Below are positions 40,906-52,957 of a stretch of DNA of 64,000 nt, piece after piece. The notes beneath the pieces were generated by a model. The model saw only the letters and a program-made list of their open reading frames with translations, made no database searches and had not been told where the DNA came from. The stretch's first letter is position 1, and each line of letters starts with the position of its first letter. A program made the position numbers and the translations under genes. This stretch comes from Epidermidibacterium keratini (GTDB lineage Bacteria; Actinomycetota; Actinomycetes; Mycobacteriales; Antricoccaceae), in NCBI RefSeq assembly GCF_009834025.1, contig NZ_CP047156.1:3804067-3868066 (forward strand). The letters are read 5' to 3'.

Positions 40906-42807
40906 ATGCGAAGGCGGGGGCTGCGCGATGACGTTCAGGTCGAAGACCTGATGTCGATGCTGCGCGAAGAATCCCTGCCACACAACGAAAGTGAGTCCAG
41001 CGAGTCTCCTCCACTCGCGGCCAGCGACCAGGAGTGCTGCGACACCGAGCGGCCGCTGAGTCGAAGCGCCGCCGCAGCGCGGTTGCGCTCACTCGCCGCG
41101 CAGATCCTCGAGTACGCCGACGATGTCGATGCTCTTGCGTCGCGGCATGGGCAGGCGGTGAAGGCGGTGGAGATGTGCCAGCGCGTCACCGGCACCGTGG
41201 CTGCGGTGGAGGCGCGGGCGATGGTCGAGGCCCACGCCACTGCCGGTCAGCAGCTACCCGACGACGCCACGCCAGGCGGCTACCGCCGCCACGGCGACCG
41301 CGACGATGGGGATAACTCGGATTCGTGGGTGACGCGCAGCCAGATCACCGCCGCCGCGATCAGCGCCTCCTGCCGGGTCGACGCGCGGGTGGCACACGGC
41401 ATGCTGGCCAAGGCGCTACGCATGGTCCGGTGCATGCCCAACGCACTCGAACGCGCCCAGGAAGGCAACTGGTCGCAGTACCAGCTGGCGATGATCGTGC
41501 GCAGCGCGCAGAGCCTCGACGAAGACGACCTCGCCCGAGCCGACGCGGCGCTGTTCCGCAAGAAAGCACCCGTCACCACCGACGTGCTACGGCGCCGACT
41601 GTCGCGGTGGAAACAAACCCACACCACCCACACGCCCGAGCCCGAGGCCGACCACGAGCAGGGAATGGCCAGCCGCAGGGTCGAGTTCAGCGAAACCGAT
41701 CTGTTCGGGATGCGGTGGATGAACGCCAACCTCCCCGCAGCCGTCGTCACCGCGATCGAGAACGCACTGCACATCTACGCCAAGCGCGCCGGCAAGGACG
41801 ACCCCAGGACGCCGGAGCAGACGCGCGCCGATGTGCTGCAAGCGATGCTGTTCGGACCGGCCGCACTGGCACCGGCCGCGGCCGAGCAGATGGGACTAGT
41901 TCCGGTCGTGACCGATCCGTCTACGGGGTATCCGGTGATCGATCCCGACCAGTTCGGGCAAGCCCAGCAGGCGTGGGAAGCGATCATCATGCTGCTGAGC
42001 ACCCTCGGCATGAGCACCCCCGCGCCACCGAAACCACTGTTGACCGTGACCGTGCCGCTCGCAACCCTGCTATGCCTACGGGCCGGGATCATGCCCGGCG
42101 CCACCGGTCCCCACGCGCCACCCGACCAGCCCAGCCCCGCACCACCCACGCGCACCGAGCCGGACTCCGATACCGAGAACGATGCCCAAGATGGGGACGG
42201 CGCGAGCCTGCCCATGGGCGCGAGTGGTCTCGACAACCGGTGCTCGCCCGGAGGGGCTCGCACCTGCTCGACCACCGACAAACCCGTCAGCCCGACCACC
42301 GATAGCGGCGAGCACGTCGTCAATGGTGAAGACACGTCAGAGTATGACCGTGAGGAACGGGCGTGGATCGACGGGCTCGGATACGTGCCCTACCAAGTGC
42401 TGCTGTTCCTGCTCGCGGGCGAGCCGGACCTGCAGCGACTCGTCACCGATGACCTGAGCAACCTGCCACTCGACCTCGGACCAGTCATCAAGAATCCGAC
42501 CGCGCGCATGCGCCGGCGCGTGCAGCTACGCGACAAAGTATGCCGCTTCCCCTACTGCACCCGGCCCGCCGTCGGACCGCGCGGAGAAGCCGACCTCGAC
42601 CACACGCGTGAACACCACCCCGACGGCACTGGCGGGCATACCGCTGATGCCGACCTCGCCTGCCTATGCCGAGAACACCACCGAGTGCGACACCACGCCG
42701 CCTGGCACGTCGAGATGCGCGACGGCGGCGCCGTCATGACCTGGACGAACGCCGACCTCGGCCTCCAGATCATCACCCGACCCGGCGGCATCACCGAAAT
42801 CGCCTAG
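40906..42807 (+). CDS. DUF222 (13E12-type) HNH endonuclease
   Basis: 633 residues. The helical DUF222 domain covers about 30-470 (including ITAAAISASCRVDARVAHGMLAKAL and GMRWMNANLPAAVVTAIENALHIYAK). The C-terminal HNH domain has CRFPYCTRPAVGPRGEADLDHTREHHPDGTGGHTADADLACLCREHHRVRHHAAW, with zinc Cys pairs, the D-H pair and the final H-x-x-x-H. The family is widespread in actinobacteria, often multi-copy and thought to be selfish. M. tuberculosis has a 13E12 protein (Rv2100) in the same interval between pafA and prcA neighbours. A dispersed repeat copy is in frame at 42226-42277. Confidence 0.9.
   Translation: MRRRGLRDDVQVEDLMSMLREESLPHNESESSESPPLAASDQECCDTERPLSRSAAAARLRSLAAQILEYADDVDALASRHGQAVKAVEMCQRVTGTVAAVEARAMVEAHATAGQQLPDDATPGGYRRHGDRDDGDNSDSWVTRSQITAAAISASCRVDARVAHGMLAKALRMVRCMPNALERAQEGNWSQYQLAMIVRSAQSLDEDDLARADAALFRKKAPVTTDVLRRRLSRWKQTHTTHTPEPEADHEQGMASRRVEFSETDLFGMRWMNANLPAAVVTAIENALHIYAKRAGKDDPRTPEQTRADVLQAMLFGPAALAPAAAEQMGLVPVVTDPSTGYPVIDPDQFGQAQQAWEAIIMLLSTLGMSTPAPPKPLLTVTVPLATLLCLRAGIMPGATGPHAPPDQPSPAPPTRTEPDSDTENDAQDGDGASLPMGASGLDNRCSPGGARTCSTTDKPVSPTTDSGEHVVNGEDTSEYDREERAWIDGLGYVPYQVLLFLLAGEPDLQRLVTDDLSNLPLDLGPVIKNPTARMRRRVQLRDKVCRFPYCTRPAVGPRGEADLDHTREHHPDGTGGHTADADLACLCREHHRVRHHAAWHVEMRDGGAVMTWTNADLGLQIITRPGGITEIA
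42226..42277 (+). repeat. Dispersed palindromic repeat inside the HNH gene
   Basis: GGTCTCGACAACCGGTGCTCG to CTGCTCGACCACCG, a variant of the family, coding in frame for SGLDNRCSPGGARTCSTT in a linker between the DUF222 and HNH domains. Confidence 0.7.
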
Positions 42808-42855
42808 CTCGCGCTCGCTCGTTGCATCTGCTGAGCAGGGGCGATGCGCGAGTGG

Positions 42856-44259
42856 TCAGGCACCGGGGCGTCCGGCGAGCGGTGGACGAGCCAGGATCGA
42901 GGCGATCAGCCGCTCGACCCGGTCATCGACAGACTTGAACGGGTCTCGACACAGGATCGTGCGCTGCGCCTCGTCGTTGAGCTTGAGATGCACCCAGTCG
43001 ACGGTGAAGTCACGGTGACGCTCTTGGGCATGCCGCACGAAGTCGCCGCGCAGTTTGGCGCGGGTCGTCTGCGGCGGGACCGACTTCGCCGCAAACACCT
43101 CGATGTCGCTGGTGACACGGTCGACTTGCCCCTGGGCCTGCAGCAAGTTGAACAACCCGCGGCCGCGGCGGATGTCGTGGTAGGCGAGGTCGATCTGCGC
43201 GATTCGCGGATCGTCTAGGCGCAGGTCGTGGCGTTCGCGGTAGCGGTCGATGAGCCGCTTCTTGATAGCCCAGTCGATTGAGCGCTCGATGGGCTTGTGG
43301 TCGCCGGACTCGATGGCATCAAGAGTCGTCGTCCACAGCGCGATGGCTTGGCGATGATCGTCGTCGATCTGGTGACCGGCCGCGAACTCGACTGCGCGCT
43401 GCAGGTAGATCCGCTGCAGATCCAGTGGCGTGATCGTGCGGCCGGAGCTAAGAGCGACCGGCTTACGTGCAGTGAGATCTTTCGATATATCGCGGATGGC
43501 GCGAATTGGGTTGTCGAGCGCGAGCTCGGGAAACTTCACTCCCGCCTCGATCATGCGCAGCACGAGGTCAACGCTCGCGACCTTCAGCAGCGTCGTCGTC
43601 TCGCTCATGTTGGAGTCGCCGACAATGACGTGCAGACGCCGATAAAGCTCTGCATCGGCGTGCGGCTCGTCGCGGGTGTTGATGATCGGTCGTGAGCGCG
43701 TGGTCGCGCTGGAGACGCCCTCCCAGACATGCTCGGCGCGCTGGCTGAAGGAGTACGTCGGTCCTTTAGCGGTATGCAGGACCTTGCCAGCGCCGGTCAT
43801 GATCTGCCGAGTCAGCAGAAACGGGACGAGTACGTCGGCGACGCGAGAGAACTCCCCCGAGCGGGTGATGAGGTAGTTCTCGTGGCAGCCATAGGAATTG
43901 CCGGCCGAGTCGGTGTTGTTCTTGAAGAGGTAGATCTGCCCGTCGATACCTTCGCGACCAAGCCGTTCCTCGGCGTCGACCATCAACCCTTCGAGGATGC
44001 GTTCGCCGGCTCGGTCGTGGGTGACGAGATCGCTGATCCGGTCGCATTCTGCGGTGGCGTACTCAGGGTGCGAACCGACGTCGAGATAGAGCCGCGATCC
44101 GTTGCGCAGGAAGATGTTGGACGAGCGGCCCCACGCGACAACCTTGCGAAACAGATAACGCGCGACCTCGTCGGGCGAGAGGCGACGTTGGCCGTTGGCG
44201 GTACAGGTGACGCCGTATTCCGTCTCGATGCCAAAGATGCGGCGCGGCAGCTCAGCCAT
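42856..44259 (-). CDS. pafA: Pup-protein ligase PafA
   Basis: 467 residues. [13 protein letters not shown] near 7 and [23 protein letters not shown] near 51 are glutamine-synthetase-like catalytic segments; the conserved Asp near residue 60 ([11 protein letters not shown]) acts as base. [27 protein letters not shown] near 195 is the shared PafA/Dop core. PafA uses ATP to link the C-terminal Glu of Pup to a Lys of a target protein. It lies after prcA, with a 9-bp gap, and lacks the Dop-loop present in dop. Confidence 0.96.
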   Translation of the reverse strand: MAELPRRIFGIETEYGVTCTANGQRRLSPDEVARYLFRKVVAWGRSSNIFLRNGSRLYLDVGSHPEYATAECDRISDLVTHDRAGERILEGLMVDAEERLGREGIDGQIYLFKNNTDSAGNSYGCHENYLITRSGEFSRVADVLVPFLLTRQIMTGAGKVLHTAKGPTYSFSQRAEHVWEGVSSATTRSRPIINTRDEPHADAELYRRLHVIVGDSNMSETTTLLKVASVDLVLRMIEAGVKFPELALDNPIRAIRDISKDLTARKPVALSSGRTITPLDLQRIYLQRAVEFAAGHQIDDDHRQAIALWTTTLDAIESGDHKPIERSIDWAIKKRLIDRYRERHDLRLDDPRIAQIDLAYHDIRRGRGLFNLLQAQGQVDRVTSDIEVFAAKSVPPQTTRAKLRGDFVRHAQERHRDFTVDWVHLKLNDEAQRTILCRDPFKSVDDRVERLIASILARPPLAGRPGA

Positions 44260-44268
44260 GGATCTTCG

Positions 44269-45081
44269 TCACTCGTCTTCGGGTTCGAGGTCGACCGGGT
44301 CGAGCTGATCGGCGGGCATCTCGGGGGTCGCGCCCTCGACGGAGGCGTCCTCGACGCCGGGCTTGGCCGACATCGCCTCTTGCACGGGCCGCCCGATCAG
44401 ATCGATCGCCTCATTGCCGGCGATGCGACGGAAGGCGCGACCGGGCTTGCCACGTTCCAGGATCGCGATCTCCAGGTTGGAGGCCGGAAGCTCACGCGCA
44501 CCGTTGCCATCGCGAGGTGCGGTGAGCGCCTCGACGCAGTGCTGGACAGCGGTGCGCAGATCCAGGGTCTCGACGTACGTCTCCTTCAGCGACGCGGCGA
44601 CGACATCGGACTGGCCGCCCATCGCGACGAAGCCGGGTTCGTCGACGACCGAGCCGTCGAAGGTGAGGCGGTAGAGCTCGTCGGTGTCCGGACCTGGCCC
44701 AACTTCGGCGACGCAGACCTCGACCTCGAGCGGCTTGAGGCTCTCGGAGAAGATCTGGCCGAGGGTCTGCGCATAGGCGTTAGCGAGCCCGCGGCCGGTC
44801 ACATCGCGCCGGTCGTAGCTGAAGCCGCGCGTGTCGGCATACCGGATGCCGGCTTGGCGCAGGTTCTCGAACTCGTTGTAGCGCCCGACGGCGGCGAACC
44901 CGATACGGTCGTAGATCTCGCCGACCTTGTGCAAGGTGCTTGAGGGGTTCTCGGCCAGCAGCAGTACGCCGCCGGCGTAGGACATGACGATGACGCTGCG
45001 GCCACGAGCAATACCTTTGCGGGCGTACTCGGTCTTGTCCCGCATGATCTGTTCGGCACTCGCGTACATGGGCATAGACAT
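44269..45081 (-). CDS. prcA: 20S proteasome alpha subunit PrcA
   Basis: 270 residues from ATG 45081 ([48 protein letters not shown]). In-frame ATGs at 45075 and 45069 are alternatives. [31 protein letters not shown] and [20 protein letters not shown] are typical alpha-subunit strands. The rings gate the beta chamber and dock Mpa. The acidic C-tail ([16 protein letters not shown]) is unusual in length. Separated from prcB by 135 bp with a repeat copy. Confidence 0.95.
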   Translation of the reverse strand: MSMPMYASAEQIMRDKTEYARKGIARGRSVIVMSYAGGVLLLAENPSSTLHKVGEIYDRIGFAAVGRYNEFENLRQAGIRYADTRGFSYDRRDVTGRGLANAYAQTLGQIFSESLKPLEVEVCVAEVGPGPDTDELYRLTFDGSVVDEPGFVAMGGQSDVVAASLKETYVETLDLRTAVQHCVEALTAPRDGNGARELPASNLEIAILERGKPGRAFRRIAGNEAIDLIGRPVQEAMSAKPGVEDASVEGATPEMPADQLDPVDLEPEDE

Positions 45082-45160
45082 GGGTGACTCGCTCTCGCTG
45101 CTAGAGGATCTTCGTGGCCGCGGAGGGCGGAGCATACATGGGCATCTGGCGGCTGTGAGG

Positions 45161-45210
45161 GGTCTCGACAGCCGCTCGGTCGCTAGCGCTCCCTCGCTGC
45201 TCGACCACCG
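45161..45210. repeat. Dispersed palindromic repeat between prcB and prcA
   Basis: GGTCTCGACAGCCGCTCGG to GCTGCTCGACCACCG, with central CGCTAGCG. It nearly fills the 135-bp gap between prcB and prcA, where an operon would normally have tight spacing. Confidence 0.7.
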
Positions 45211-45216
45211 ATAAGC

Positions 45217-46095
45217 TCATCGGCCGGAGCCTTGCGGGGTGTGGTCGCTGGCGACCGACTCCGGTCGGCGCAGGATCGCGGTGCGGTTGGTGATGATCTC
45301 GTCGCAGATCGCCTCGATCGTCTCGTCATCGACGCGGCGTATGCCGTCGGCGGTGATCGTGAACAGGATCGGGAACAGCCCACGCGTGAGGTCCGGTCCG
45401 CCGGTCGCGGTGTCGTCGTCGGCTGCGTCGTACAGCGACTCGACGAGCACGTGCTCGGCGCCGGCCAGGTCGATGTCCTTGTGCCACAGCTTCTTCAGCG
45501 AGCTCTTGGCGAACGTCGAGCCCGAGCCAACCGAGTGGAAGAACTGCTCTTCGTAGCAGCCGCCGGTCACGTCGTAGGAGAAGATCCGCCCTGCGTGCGA
45601 GGGGTTCTTCTGCTGGTCGTAGCCGACGAACAGCGGGAGTACGGCGAGGCCCTGCAGCGCGATGGCCAGGTTGCCCTTGAGCATGGCGCTGAGCCGGTTG
45701 GCCTTGCCGTCGAGCGAGAGCGTGGCGCCCTCGATCTTCTCGTAGTGCTCGAGCTCAATCTGGAAAAGACGCACCATCTCCAGCGCAATGCCGGCGGTGC
45801 CGGCGATCCCGATCGCGCTGTACGCGTCGGCGGCGTACACCTTTTCGATGTCGCGCTGGGCGATGACGTTGCCCATCGTGGCGCGCCGGTCACCGCCGAT
45901 GACCACGCCACCGTCAAAAGTGGCGGCGACGATCGTCGTGCCATGCGGGCTCACCTCACCCACCGTCCCTGGCGGCAAGGGGCGTCTGCCTGGCAGCAGC
46001 GCTGGTTCGGCGTGCGCCAAGAAGTCGGTGAAGGACGAGCCGTGTGGGGACAGATAGGCCGGCGGCAGCCCGCCGAACGGGTTATCGATAGGCAC
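45217..46095 (-). CDS. prcB: 20S proteasome beta subunit PrcB
   Basis: 292 residues with a 52-residue propeptide. Autocleavage is expected between Gly52 and Thr53 ([25 protein letters not shown]), giving the N-terminal catalytic Thr. The catalytic-chamber residues [15 protein letters not shown] and [22 protein letters not shown] are conserved. Products degrade pupylated proteins. Follows pup by 27 bp in the same direction. Confidence 0.96.
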   Translation of the reverse strand: MPIDNPFGGLPPAYLSPHGSSFTDFLAHAEPALLPGRRPLPPGTVGEVSPHGTTIVAATFDGGVVIGGDRRATMGNVIAQRDIEKVYAADAYSAIGIAGTAGIALEMVRLFQIELEHYEKIEGATLSLDGKANRLSAMLKGNLAIALQGLAVLPLFVGYDQQKNPSHAGRIFSYDVTGGCYEEQFFHSVGSGSTFAKSSLKKLWHKDIDLAGAEHVLVESLYDAADDDTATGGPDLTRGLFPILFTITADGIRRVDDETIEAICDEIITNRTAILRRPESVASDHTPQGSGR

Positions 46096-46122
46096 GTTGC
46101 GACCCTATCGCGCCTCGAGGAA

Positions 46123-46332
46123 TCACTGTCCGCCCTTCTGGACGAACTGCTTGACGAACTCCTCGGCGTTCTCTTCGAGCACGTCGTCGATCTCATCGAG
46201 GATGGAATCGACATCGTCGGCCATCTTCTGGTGCTGCTCGCTGGCGCCGGGCGCAGCGGGACCGCCCTCACCGTCGGCGCCCTCACCGTCACGCGCGTCG
46301 CGGCTACGTTCGACTGACTCCTGACCGGCCAT
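46123..46332 (-). CDS. pup: Prokaryotic ubiquitin-like protein Pup
   Basis: 69 residues from ATG 46332 with GAGGAGG upstream. The C-terminal helical half (HQKMADDVDSILDEIDDVLE...EEFVKQFVQKGGQ) binds Mpa; the C-terminal Gln must be deamidated to Glu by Dop before ligation by PafA. The N-terminal half is disordered. Its GGQ end matches the Dop-requiring type. Confidence 0.97.
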   Translation of the reverse strand: MAGQESVERSRDARDGEGADGEGGPAAPGASEQHQKMADDVDSILDEIDDVLEENAEEFVKQFVQKGGQ

Positions 46333-46370
46333 CTCATCCTCCTCGGTTGTCTTCCCAGCCTACGTCGCGC

Positions 46371-47876
46371 CTACGGGTGTACGCCGAGCCTTTCGATCAG
46401 CTCACCTGCGGTGGCGCTGGTCTGCAGCAGCTCCTCGACATGCGCGCGGGTGCCGCGCTCGGGCTCGAGAAGCGGGACCCGGATGTATCCCGGGCGCCCG
46501 ACGTCGAAGACGATGCTGTCCCAGGACGCCGCGGCGATCTCCAGCCCGTAGCGTTTGATGCACTCGCCGCGGAAGTAGGCGCGGGTGTCCGCCGGCGGCA
46601 GTGCGATGGCGTCGTCCACCTCTTGGGTGCTCACCAGGGTGCGCATGGAGCCGCGATGCACCAGGCGGTAGTAGAGGCTCTTGTCCTGGCGTACGTCGGA
46701 GTACTGCAGGTCGACCAGCTGCAGCCGTGGGCTCGCCCAGCCAAGCCGGTCTCGCTCCCGATAGGCGTTGAGCAGCCGCAGCTTGGCGACCCAGTCGAGC
46801 CGGTCGGCCAGGCTCATCGGGTCGGTCTCGAGCGCCGTGAGCACCTCGTCCCACATCGTCATGACTTCAGAGGTCTGCTCGTCCGAGCTCTCCCCCACAT
46901 AGGCCGCGGCCATCTCGAAGTAGCGCCGCTGCAGCTCTAACCCGCTCATCCGGCGGCCGTCGGCGAGCTCGACCTGCACGGCCAGCGTCGGGTCGTGGGA
47001 GATGTCGTGGATCGCCGAGACCGGGTCGCGCAGGGCGAGGTCTTCGGTGATCGCCCCGTTTTCGATCATCGACAGCACGAGCGACGTCGTACCAATTTTG
47101 AGGAACGTCGATGTTTCGGACATGTTGGCATCGCCGACGATCACGTGCAGCCGGCGATACTTTCCCGCGTCGGCGTGCGGCTCGTCGCGGGTGTTGATGA
47201 TCGGGCGCTTCAATGTCGTCTCGAGCCCGACCTCGGCTTCGAAGAAGTCGGCGCGCGAGGAGATCTGGAAGCCGTCGCCGCGCCCGTCTTGACCGATGCC
47301 GACGCGCCCCGACCCGCACACCACCTGGCGCGAGACGAAGAACGGCGTCAGGTGCGCGACGATCCGGTCAAAGGAGATCGACCGGCGGACCAGGTAGTTC
47401 TCATGAGTGCCGTACGAGGCGCCCTTGTTGTCGGTGTTGTTCTTGTAGAGCGAGATCAGCGGCCGCCCGGGAACCGTGGCGGCCCGCCGCGCCGCTTCCT
47501 CCATGACACGCTCGCCGGCCTTGTCCCAGATCACCGCATCGCGCGGGTTGGTGACCTCGGGTGCGGAGTACTCCGGATGGGCGTGGTCGACATAGAGCCG
47601 GGCGCCGTTGGTGAGTACGACGTTGGCCAGGTGCGGGTCATCGCTCGGGTCGAGCCCGTTGTGATCGAGCGCCTTGGCCGGCGCCACCTCGAAACCGCGC
47701 GCGTCGACCAGCGGGTCCTCGCTGACGAAGTCCCAGGTGGGTCGGCGGCGCGGGGTGTCGGAGGCGGCGTACGCGTTGACGATCTCGGCCGAGAGCATCA
47801 TCGGGTTGGCGGTGGGGTTTCCGGGCACGCTGATGCCGTATTCGACCTCAGTGCCGACGATCCTGCGAACGGTCAT
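46371..47876 (-). CDS. dop: Pup deamidase/depupylase Dop
   Basis: 501 residues. [16 protein letters not shown] at the N-terminus, the Dop-loop insertion (about 52-81, [26 protein letters not shown]), and [18 protein letters not shown] with the catalytic Asp near 97. [24 protein letters not shown] is shared with PafA. It deamidates Pup-Gln and also removes Pup from targets. The ATG shares one base with the mpa stop (TAATG), so dop is coupled to mpa. Ends 38 bp before pup. Confidence 0.96.
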   Translation of the reverse strand: MTVRRIVGTEVEYGISVPGNPTANPMMLSAEIVNAYAASDTPRRRPTWDFVSEDPLVDARGFEVAPAKALDHNGLDPSDDPHLANVVLTNGARLYVDHAHPEYSAPEVTNPRDAVIWDKAGERVMEEAARRAATVPGRPLISLYKNNTDNKGASYGTHENYLVRRSISFDRIVAHLTPFFVSRQVVCGSGRVGIGQDGRGDGFQISSRADFFEAEVGLETTLKRPIINTRDEPHADAGKYRRLHVIVGDANMSETSTFLKIGTTSLVLSMIENGAITEDLALRDPVSAIHDISHDPTLAVQVELADGRRMSGLELQRRYFEMAAAYVGESSDEQTSEVMTMWDEVLTALETDPMSLADRLDWVAKLRLLNAYRERDRLGWASPRLQLVDLQYSDVRQDKSLYYRLVHRGSMRTLVSTQEVDDAIALPPADTRAYFRGECIKRYGLEIAAASWDSIVFDVGRPGYIRVPLLEPERGTRAHVEELLQTSATAGELIERLGVHP

Positions 47877-49663
47877 TACAGGTACTGGCCCGACCCATGC
47901 ACGGTGTCGACCTGGCGTACGGCGTCCTTGGACTTGTTGGTGATGAGGGTGCGGATGTAGACGATCCGCTCCCCCTTCTTGCCCGAGATCCGCGCCCAGT
48001 CATCGGGGTTGGTGGTGTTGGGCAGGTCCTCGTTCTCGGTGAACTCATCGAGTACGGCGCTCATCAGGTGCTGCACGCGCAGGCCGTGCGCGCCGTCGAC
48101 GAGGAAGTCCTTGATCGCCAGTTTCTTGGCCCGGTCGACGATGTTCTGGATCATCGCGCCGGAGTTGAAGTCCTTGAAGTACATGATCTCCTTGTCGCCG
48201 TTGGCGTAGGTGACCTCAAGGAAGCGGTTTTCGTCGGACTCGGAGTACATCCGGTCGACGACGGCCTGGATCATCGCCGCGACCGTCGCGTCGCGGTCCC
48301 CGTCGTACTCGGCAAGGTCGTCCTCGTGGATCGGCAGGTCCGGCGTGAGGTACTTGGAGAAGATGTCGGCCGCCGCCTCGGCGTCCGGGCGCTCGATCTT
48401 GATCTTCACATCGAGCCGCCCGGGCCGCAGGATCGCCGGGTCGATCATGTCCTCGCGGTTGGAGGCACCGATCACAATCACGTTTTCCAGGCTCTCGACG
48501 CCGTCGATCTCCGACAGCAGCTGCGGGACGATCGTCGTCTCGACGTCGGAGGACACCCCGGTGCCGCGGGTGCGGAAGATCGAGTCCATCTCGTCGAAGA
48601 AGACGATGACCGGCGTGCCCTGGTTGGCCTTCTCGCGGGCGCGCTGGAAGATCACTCGGATGTGCCGCTCGGTCTCGCCGACGAACTTGTTGAGCAGCTC
48701 TGGGCCCTTGATGTTCAGGAAGTAGGAGCGCGCCTGGCGACCGTTTGCCTCCTCCTCGCCGGCAGCGACCCGCGCCTGACGGATCTGCTTGGCCAATGAG
48801 TTGGCGACTGCCTTGGCGATGAGCGTCTTGCCGCACCCGGGCGGGCCGTAGAGCAGCACGCCCTTCGGCGGGCGCAGCTGGTGCTCGGTGAAGAGGTCGG
48901 CGTGCAGGAACGGCAGCTCGACAGCGTCCTTGATGAGGTCGATCTGGCTGGCGAGCCCACCGATGTCGGAGTAGTCGATATCGGGCACCTCCTCCAGCAC
49001 GAGGTCCTCGACCTCGCTCTTGGGGATGCGCTCGAAGACGTACGCCGACTTGGGCTCCATGAGCACCGAGTCACCGACACGCACGGTGCCATCGCGCAGC
49101 GAGTCGGCCAGATAGACCACCCGCTGCTCGTCGGTGTGGGTCGAGACCAGCGCGCGCGCAGGCTGCTCGCGCTCGTCATCGAGCAGCTCCTTGATGGCCA
49201 CGACCTCGCCGGCGCCATCGAAGCCGACAACGTCGACGACGTTCATCGCCTCGTTGAGGATGACCTCGCAGCCGCGGCGCAGCTCATCGCGGTCGATCTC
49301 CGGAGAGATGCCGACACGCAGCTTGCGGCCGGCCGACAGGATGTCGACGGTCGAGTCGTCGTGGGCGCGCAGGAAGATGGCGAAGCCGTTAGGCGGCGCG
49401 GCGAGGCGGTCGATCTCCTCGCGCAGGTGCGCCAGTTGTTCCTTGGCATCGCGCAGCGTCGTACTCAGCTTCTCGTTGCGCTCAGCAAGGGCGCTCGCGC
49501 GCTGCTGCGACTCCACGAGGCGCTCGGAGATGGCCCGTGATGGCTGCGGGCTGGCTGCGATCTTGGCCCGCAGCCGCTCAATCTCCTGCTGCAGCAGCCG
49601 GACCTGGGTCGCTCCGCTTTCCGACGGCTCGCGTGCCTCACCCGGCGACTGCGGTTGCGTCAT
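47876..49663 (-). CDS. mpa: Proteasome-associated AAA ATPase Mpa/ARC
   Basis: 595 residues from ATG 49663 with GGGAGG seven bases upstream. N-terminal coiled coil (about 20-90, [14 protein letters not shown] and [27 protein letters not shown]), two OB domains to about 230, and the AAA domain with Walker A GPPGCGKT at 273-280, Walker B FFDEMD at 355-360 and the [20 protein letters not shown] sensor region. The C-terminus ends GQYL, the motif that docks into the alpha ring. It recognises Pup and unfolds targets into PrcAB. First gene of the minus-strand run. Confidence 0.96.
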   Translation of the reverse strand: MTQPQSPGEAREPSESGATQVRLLQQEIERLRAKIAASPQPSRAISERLVESQQRASALAERNEKLSTTLRDAKEQLAHLREEIDRLAAPPNGFAIFLRAHDDSTVDILSAGRKLRVGISPEIDRDELRRGCEVILNEAMNVVDVVGFDGAGEVVAIKELLDDEREQPARALVSTHTDEQRVVYLADSLRDGTVRVGDSVLMEPKSAYVFERIPKSEVEDLVLEEVPDIDYSDIGGLASQIDLIKDAVELPFLHADLFTEHQLRPPKGVLLYGPPGCGKTLIAKAVANSLAKQIRQARVAAGEEEANGRQARSYFLNIKGPELLNKFVGETERHIRVIFQRAREKANQGTPVIVFFDEMDSIFRTRGTGVSSDVETTIVPQLLSEIDGVESLENVIVIGASNREDMIDPAILRPGRLDVKIKIERPDAEAAADIFSKYLTPDLPIHEDDLAEYDGDRDATVAAMIQAVVDRMYSESDENRFLEVTYANGDKEIMYFKDFNSGAMIQNIVDRAKKLAIKDFLVDGAHGLRVQHLMSAVLDEFTENEDLPNTTNPDDWARISGKKGERIVYIRTLITNKSKDAVRQVDTVHGSGQYL

Positions 49664-49801
49664 GACGATCCCTCCCGATACAGGTATGTCGTCCCTTGAA
49701 CTGTATAGCGCTCTCGCGACGAACCGGGTGAGCGCTTCGGCACGGCGTACTCGCCGCCCCACTTCGATATACCCCGTCCCTGGTCACCTGACTAAACCCA
49801 T

Positions 49802-49856
49802 CTGCGGTGGAACCGGACACCCTATGGCGGTCGTAGGGTGTCCGGTTCCACCGCAG
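49802..49856. repeat. Long hairpin with conserved outer and variable inner stem (divergent promoter region)
   Basis: Perfect 23-bp arms (49802-49824 and 49834-49856) around a nine-base loop. The outer 13 bp (CTGCGGTGGAACC / GGTTCCACCGCAG) and flanks are identical to those of the hairpin at 61836, while the next seven bases differ but stay complementary. Here it lies between two divergently transcribed genes, so a simple terminator role does not fit. The whole 49664-49963 interval has no gene. Confidence 0.85.
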
Positions 49857-49950
49857 GTCGCGGGTACGCCGATGCGGGGTTGCGGTGCGGCTGTGACAGG
49901 TGTTAATGGAGTGACGCGTGTTGGTCCGCGGAAATCGACACGCGGGCGGT

Positions 49951-49956
49951 TAGCGT
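49951..49956 (+). promoter_or_regulatory. -10 hexamer of the membrane-protein gene at 49964
   Basis: TAGCGT ends seven bases before ATG 49964, and it overlaps the left arm of a stem (AGCGTGCTTT 49952-49961 / AAAGCACGCT 49970-49979) whose loop holds the start codon. Confidence 0.45.
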
Positions 49957-49963
49957 GCTTTTC

Positions 49964-51802
<1,839 letters not shown>

Positions 51803-52900
51803 TCAGTGCCGGCTGAGCGCAGCGCTGCCGACGATACCGATGGGCAGGCCGTCGCGAGCGACGACGGCGTACCACTCGCGCGGGCTGTCTTGCAGCCTGC
51901 GCAGCAGGTCGAGGCGGGTCGCGTTTTCGGTCAGGACCTGCTCGTCGCCGAGGGGGTGAGCGACGGCGCTGACCGGCGTACCCGCCGCGACGTCAACGAG
52001 CTGGTCACGAGTGAGATAACCGGTCGGGCCGGCGCCGTAGACGAGCACAATCTCGCTGCTGGTCGTGCTCCGCGCGCCGGCGACCGTGAGATCGGCTGGC
52101 ACAGCGTCAGCGGCGTCGATGAGCTCGCCGATTCCACGCGCCTGCAGGGTCTGCTCCACGTCGGCCTCGCGAATCGCGGTCCCGGCCATCGCCCACAGGA
52201 CGGCGGACATGATCGCGAGAGCGACGACCAGCGGCAGGCGCATCGCGAGGTCGCCGCGGCTGGTGATGATGGCGAGCACGCCGGCGGCGCCCAGCAGGAT
52301 CGAGACACCCTGACCGCCGCGTGCCGCGAGCCGCGTGGCGGCGATCCGGTCACGGCGACCTCGCCACAGGGCGGCGACCAGGATGCGGCCGCCGTCCAGC
52401 GGCAGACCCGGCAGCAGGTTGAACAGCCCGATCGCCAGGTTGGCGATGGTGAAGGCGGACGCGAAAAGGCCGGCCTTGCCGGTTAGTCCGAAGCTGAGAC
52501 CGGCGCCGCTGATCAGCGAGACTAGGCCGGGCAGCCCGAGCACCAGCGATACCAGCGGTCCGCTCGCGGCCAGCCAGAACTCATCGCGGGCGCTGTCGTC
52601 GCGGGTGCGGATCTGCGTCTCGCCGCCGAGAAACCCGAGCTCGACTCGGCGTACCGGCAGGTCACGTGACACGGCGGCCGCGACATGCCCGAACTCGTGC
52701 ACGAGCACCGCCACGCCCCACATCAGGGCGAGGACGACGCTGAGTGCGATCGCCACCGGCAGCCGCGATTCGACCTGACGAAGCTGCCGGGTATACAGCG
52801 GCACGATCACCGCCACGAAAAGCAGCCACGACCAGGTCACGTAGACCGGTACCCCGAGGAACCGGCCGATCTGGAACGCCCGGGGCATGGTCAGCGGCAC
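51803..52900 (-). CDS. M50 site-2-type zinc protease
   Basis: 365 residues from GTG 52900. Helices at about 15-35 and 47-67, then HEFGH at 68-72 (zinc ligands plus Glu) with the third ligand in NLLPGLPLDGGR near 174. Downstream are degenerate CBS domains (about 250-365, VPADLTVAGA and VARDGLPIGIVGS). A TACCAT hexamer six bases before the GTG supports this start; an in-frame ATG at 52888 is possible. Cleaves membrane-embedded substrates, here unknown. Divergent from the RecB-like gene. Confidence 0.88.
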   Translation of the reverse strand: MPLTMPRAFQIGRFLGVPVYVTWSWLLFVAVIVPLYTRQLRQVESRLPVAIALSVVLALMWGVAVLVHEFGHVAAAVSRDLPVRRVELGFLGGETQIRTRDDSARDEFWLAASGPLVSLVLGLPGLVSLISGAGLSFGLTGKAGLFASAFTIANLAIGLFNLLPGLPLDGGRILVAALWRGRRDRIAATRLAARGGQGVSILLGAAGVLAIITSRGDLAMRLPLVVALAIMSAVLWAMAGTAIREADVEQTLQARGIGELIDAADAVPADLTVAGARSTTSSEIVLVYGAGPTGYLTRDQLVDVAAGTPVSAVAHPLGDEQVLTENATRLDLLRRLQDSPREWYAVVARDGLPIGIVGSAALSRH

Positions 52901-52906
52901 CGACCC

Positions 52907-52912
52907 ATGGTA
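52907..52912 (-). promoter_or_regulatory. -10 hexamer of the M50 protease gene
   Basis: TACCAT on the minus strand, ending six bases before GTG 52900. Confidence 0.45.
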
Positions 52913-52944
52913 CGGCGTACCCCGGGAATGTCCGGGTGCTCCCC

Positions 52945-52950
52945 TACCCT
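52945..52950 (+). promoter_or_regulatory. -10 hexamer of the RecB-like nuclease gene
   Basis: TACCCT on the plus strand, ending seven bases before GTG 52958. Confidence 0.5.
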
Positions 52951-52957
52951 GGGCATT

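Noticed and set aside
41280-42335. Minus-strand frames opposite the HNH gene
   Set aside because: They are shadows; the plus-strand HNH motif and DUF222 domain account for this DNA.
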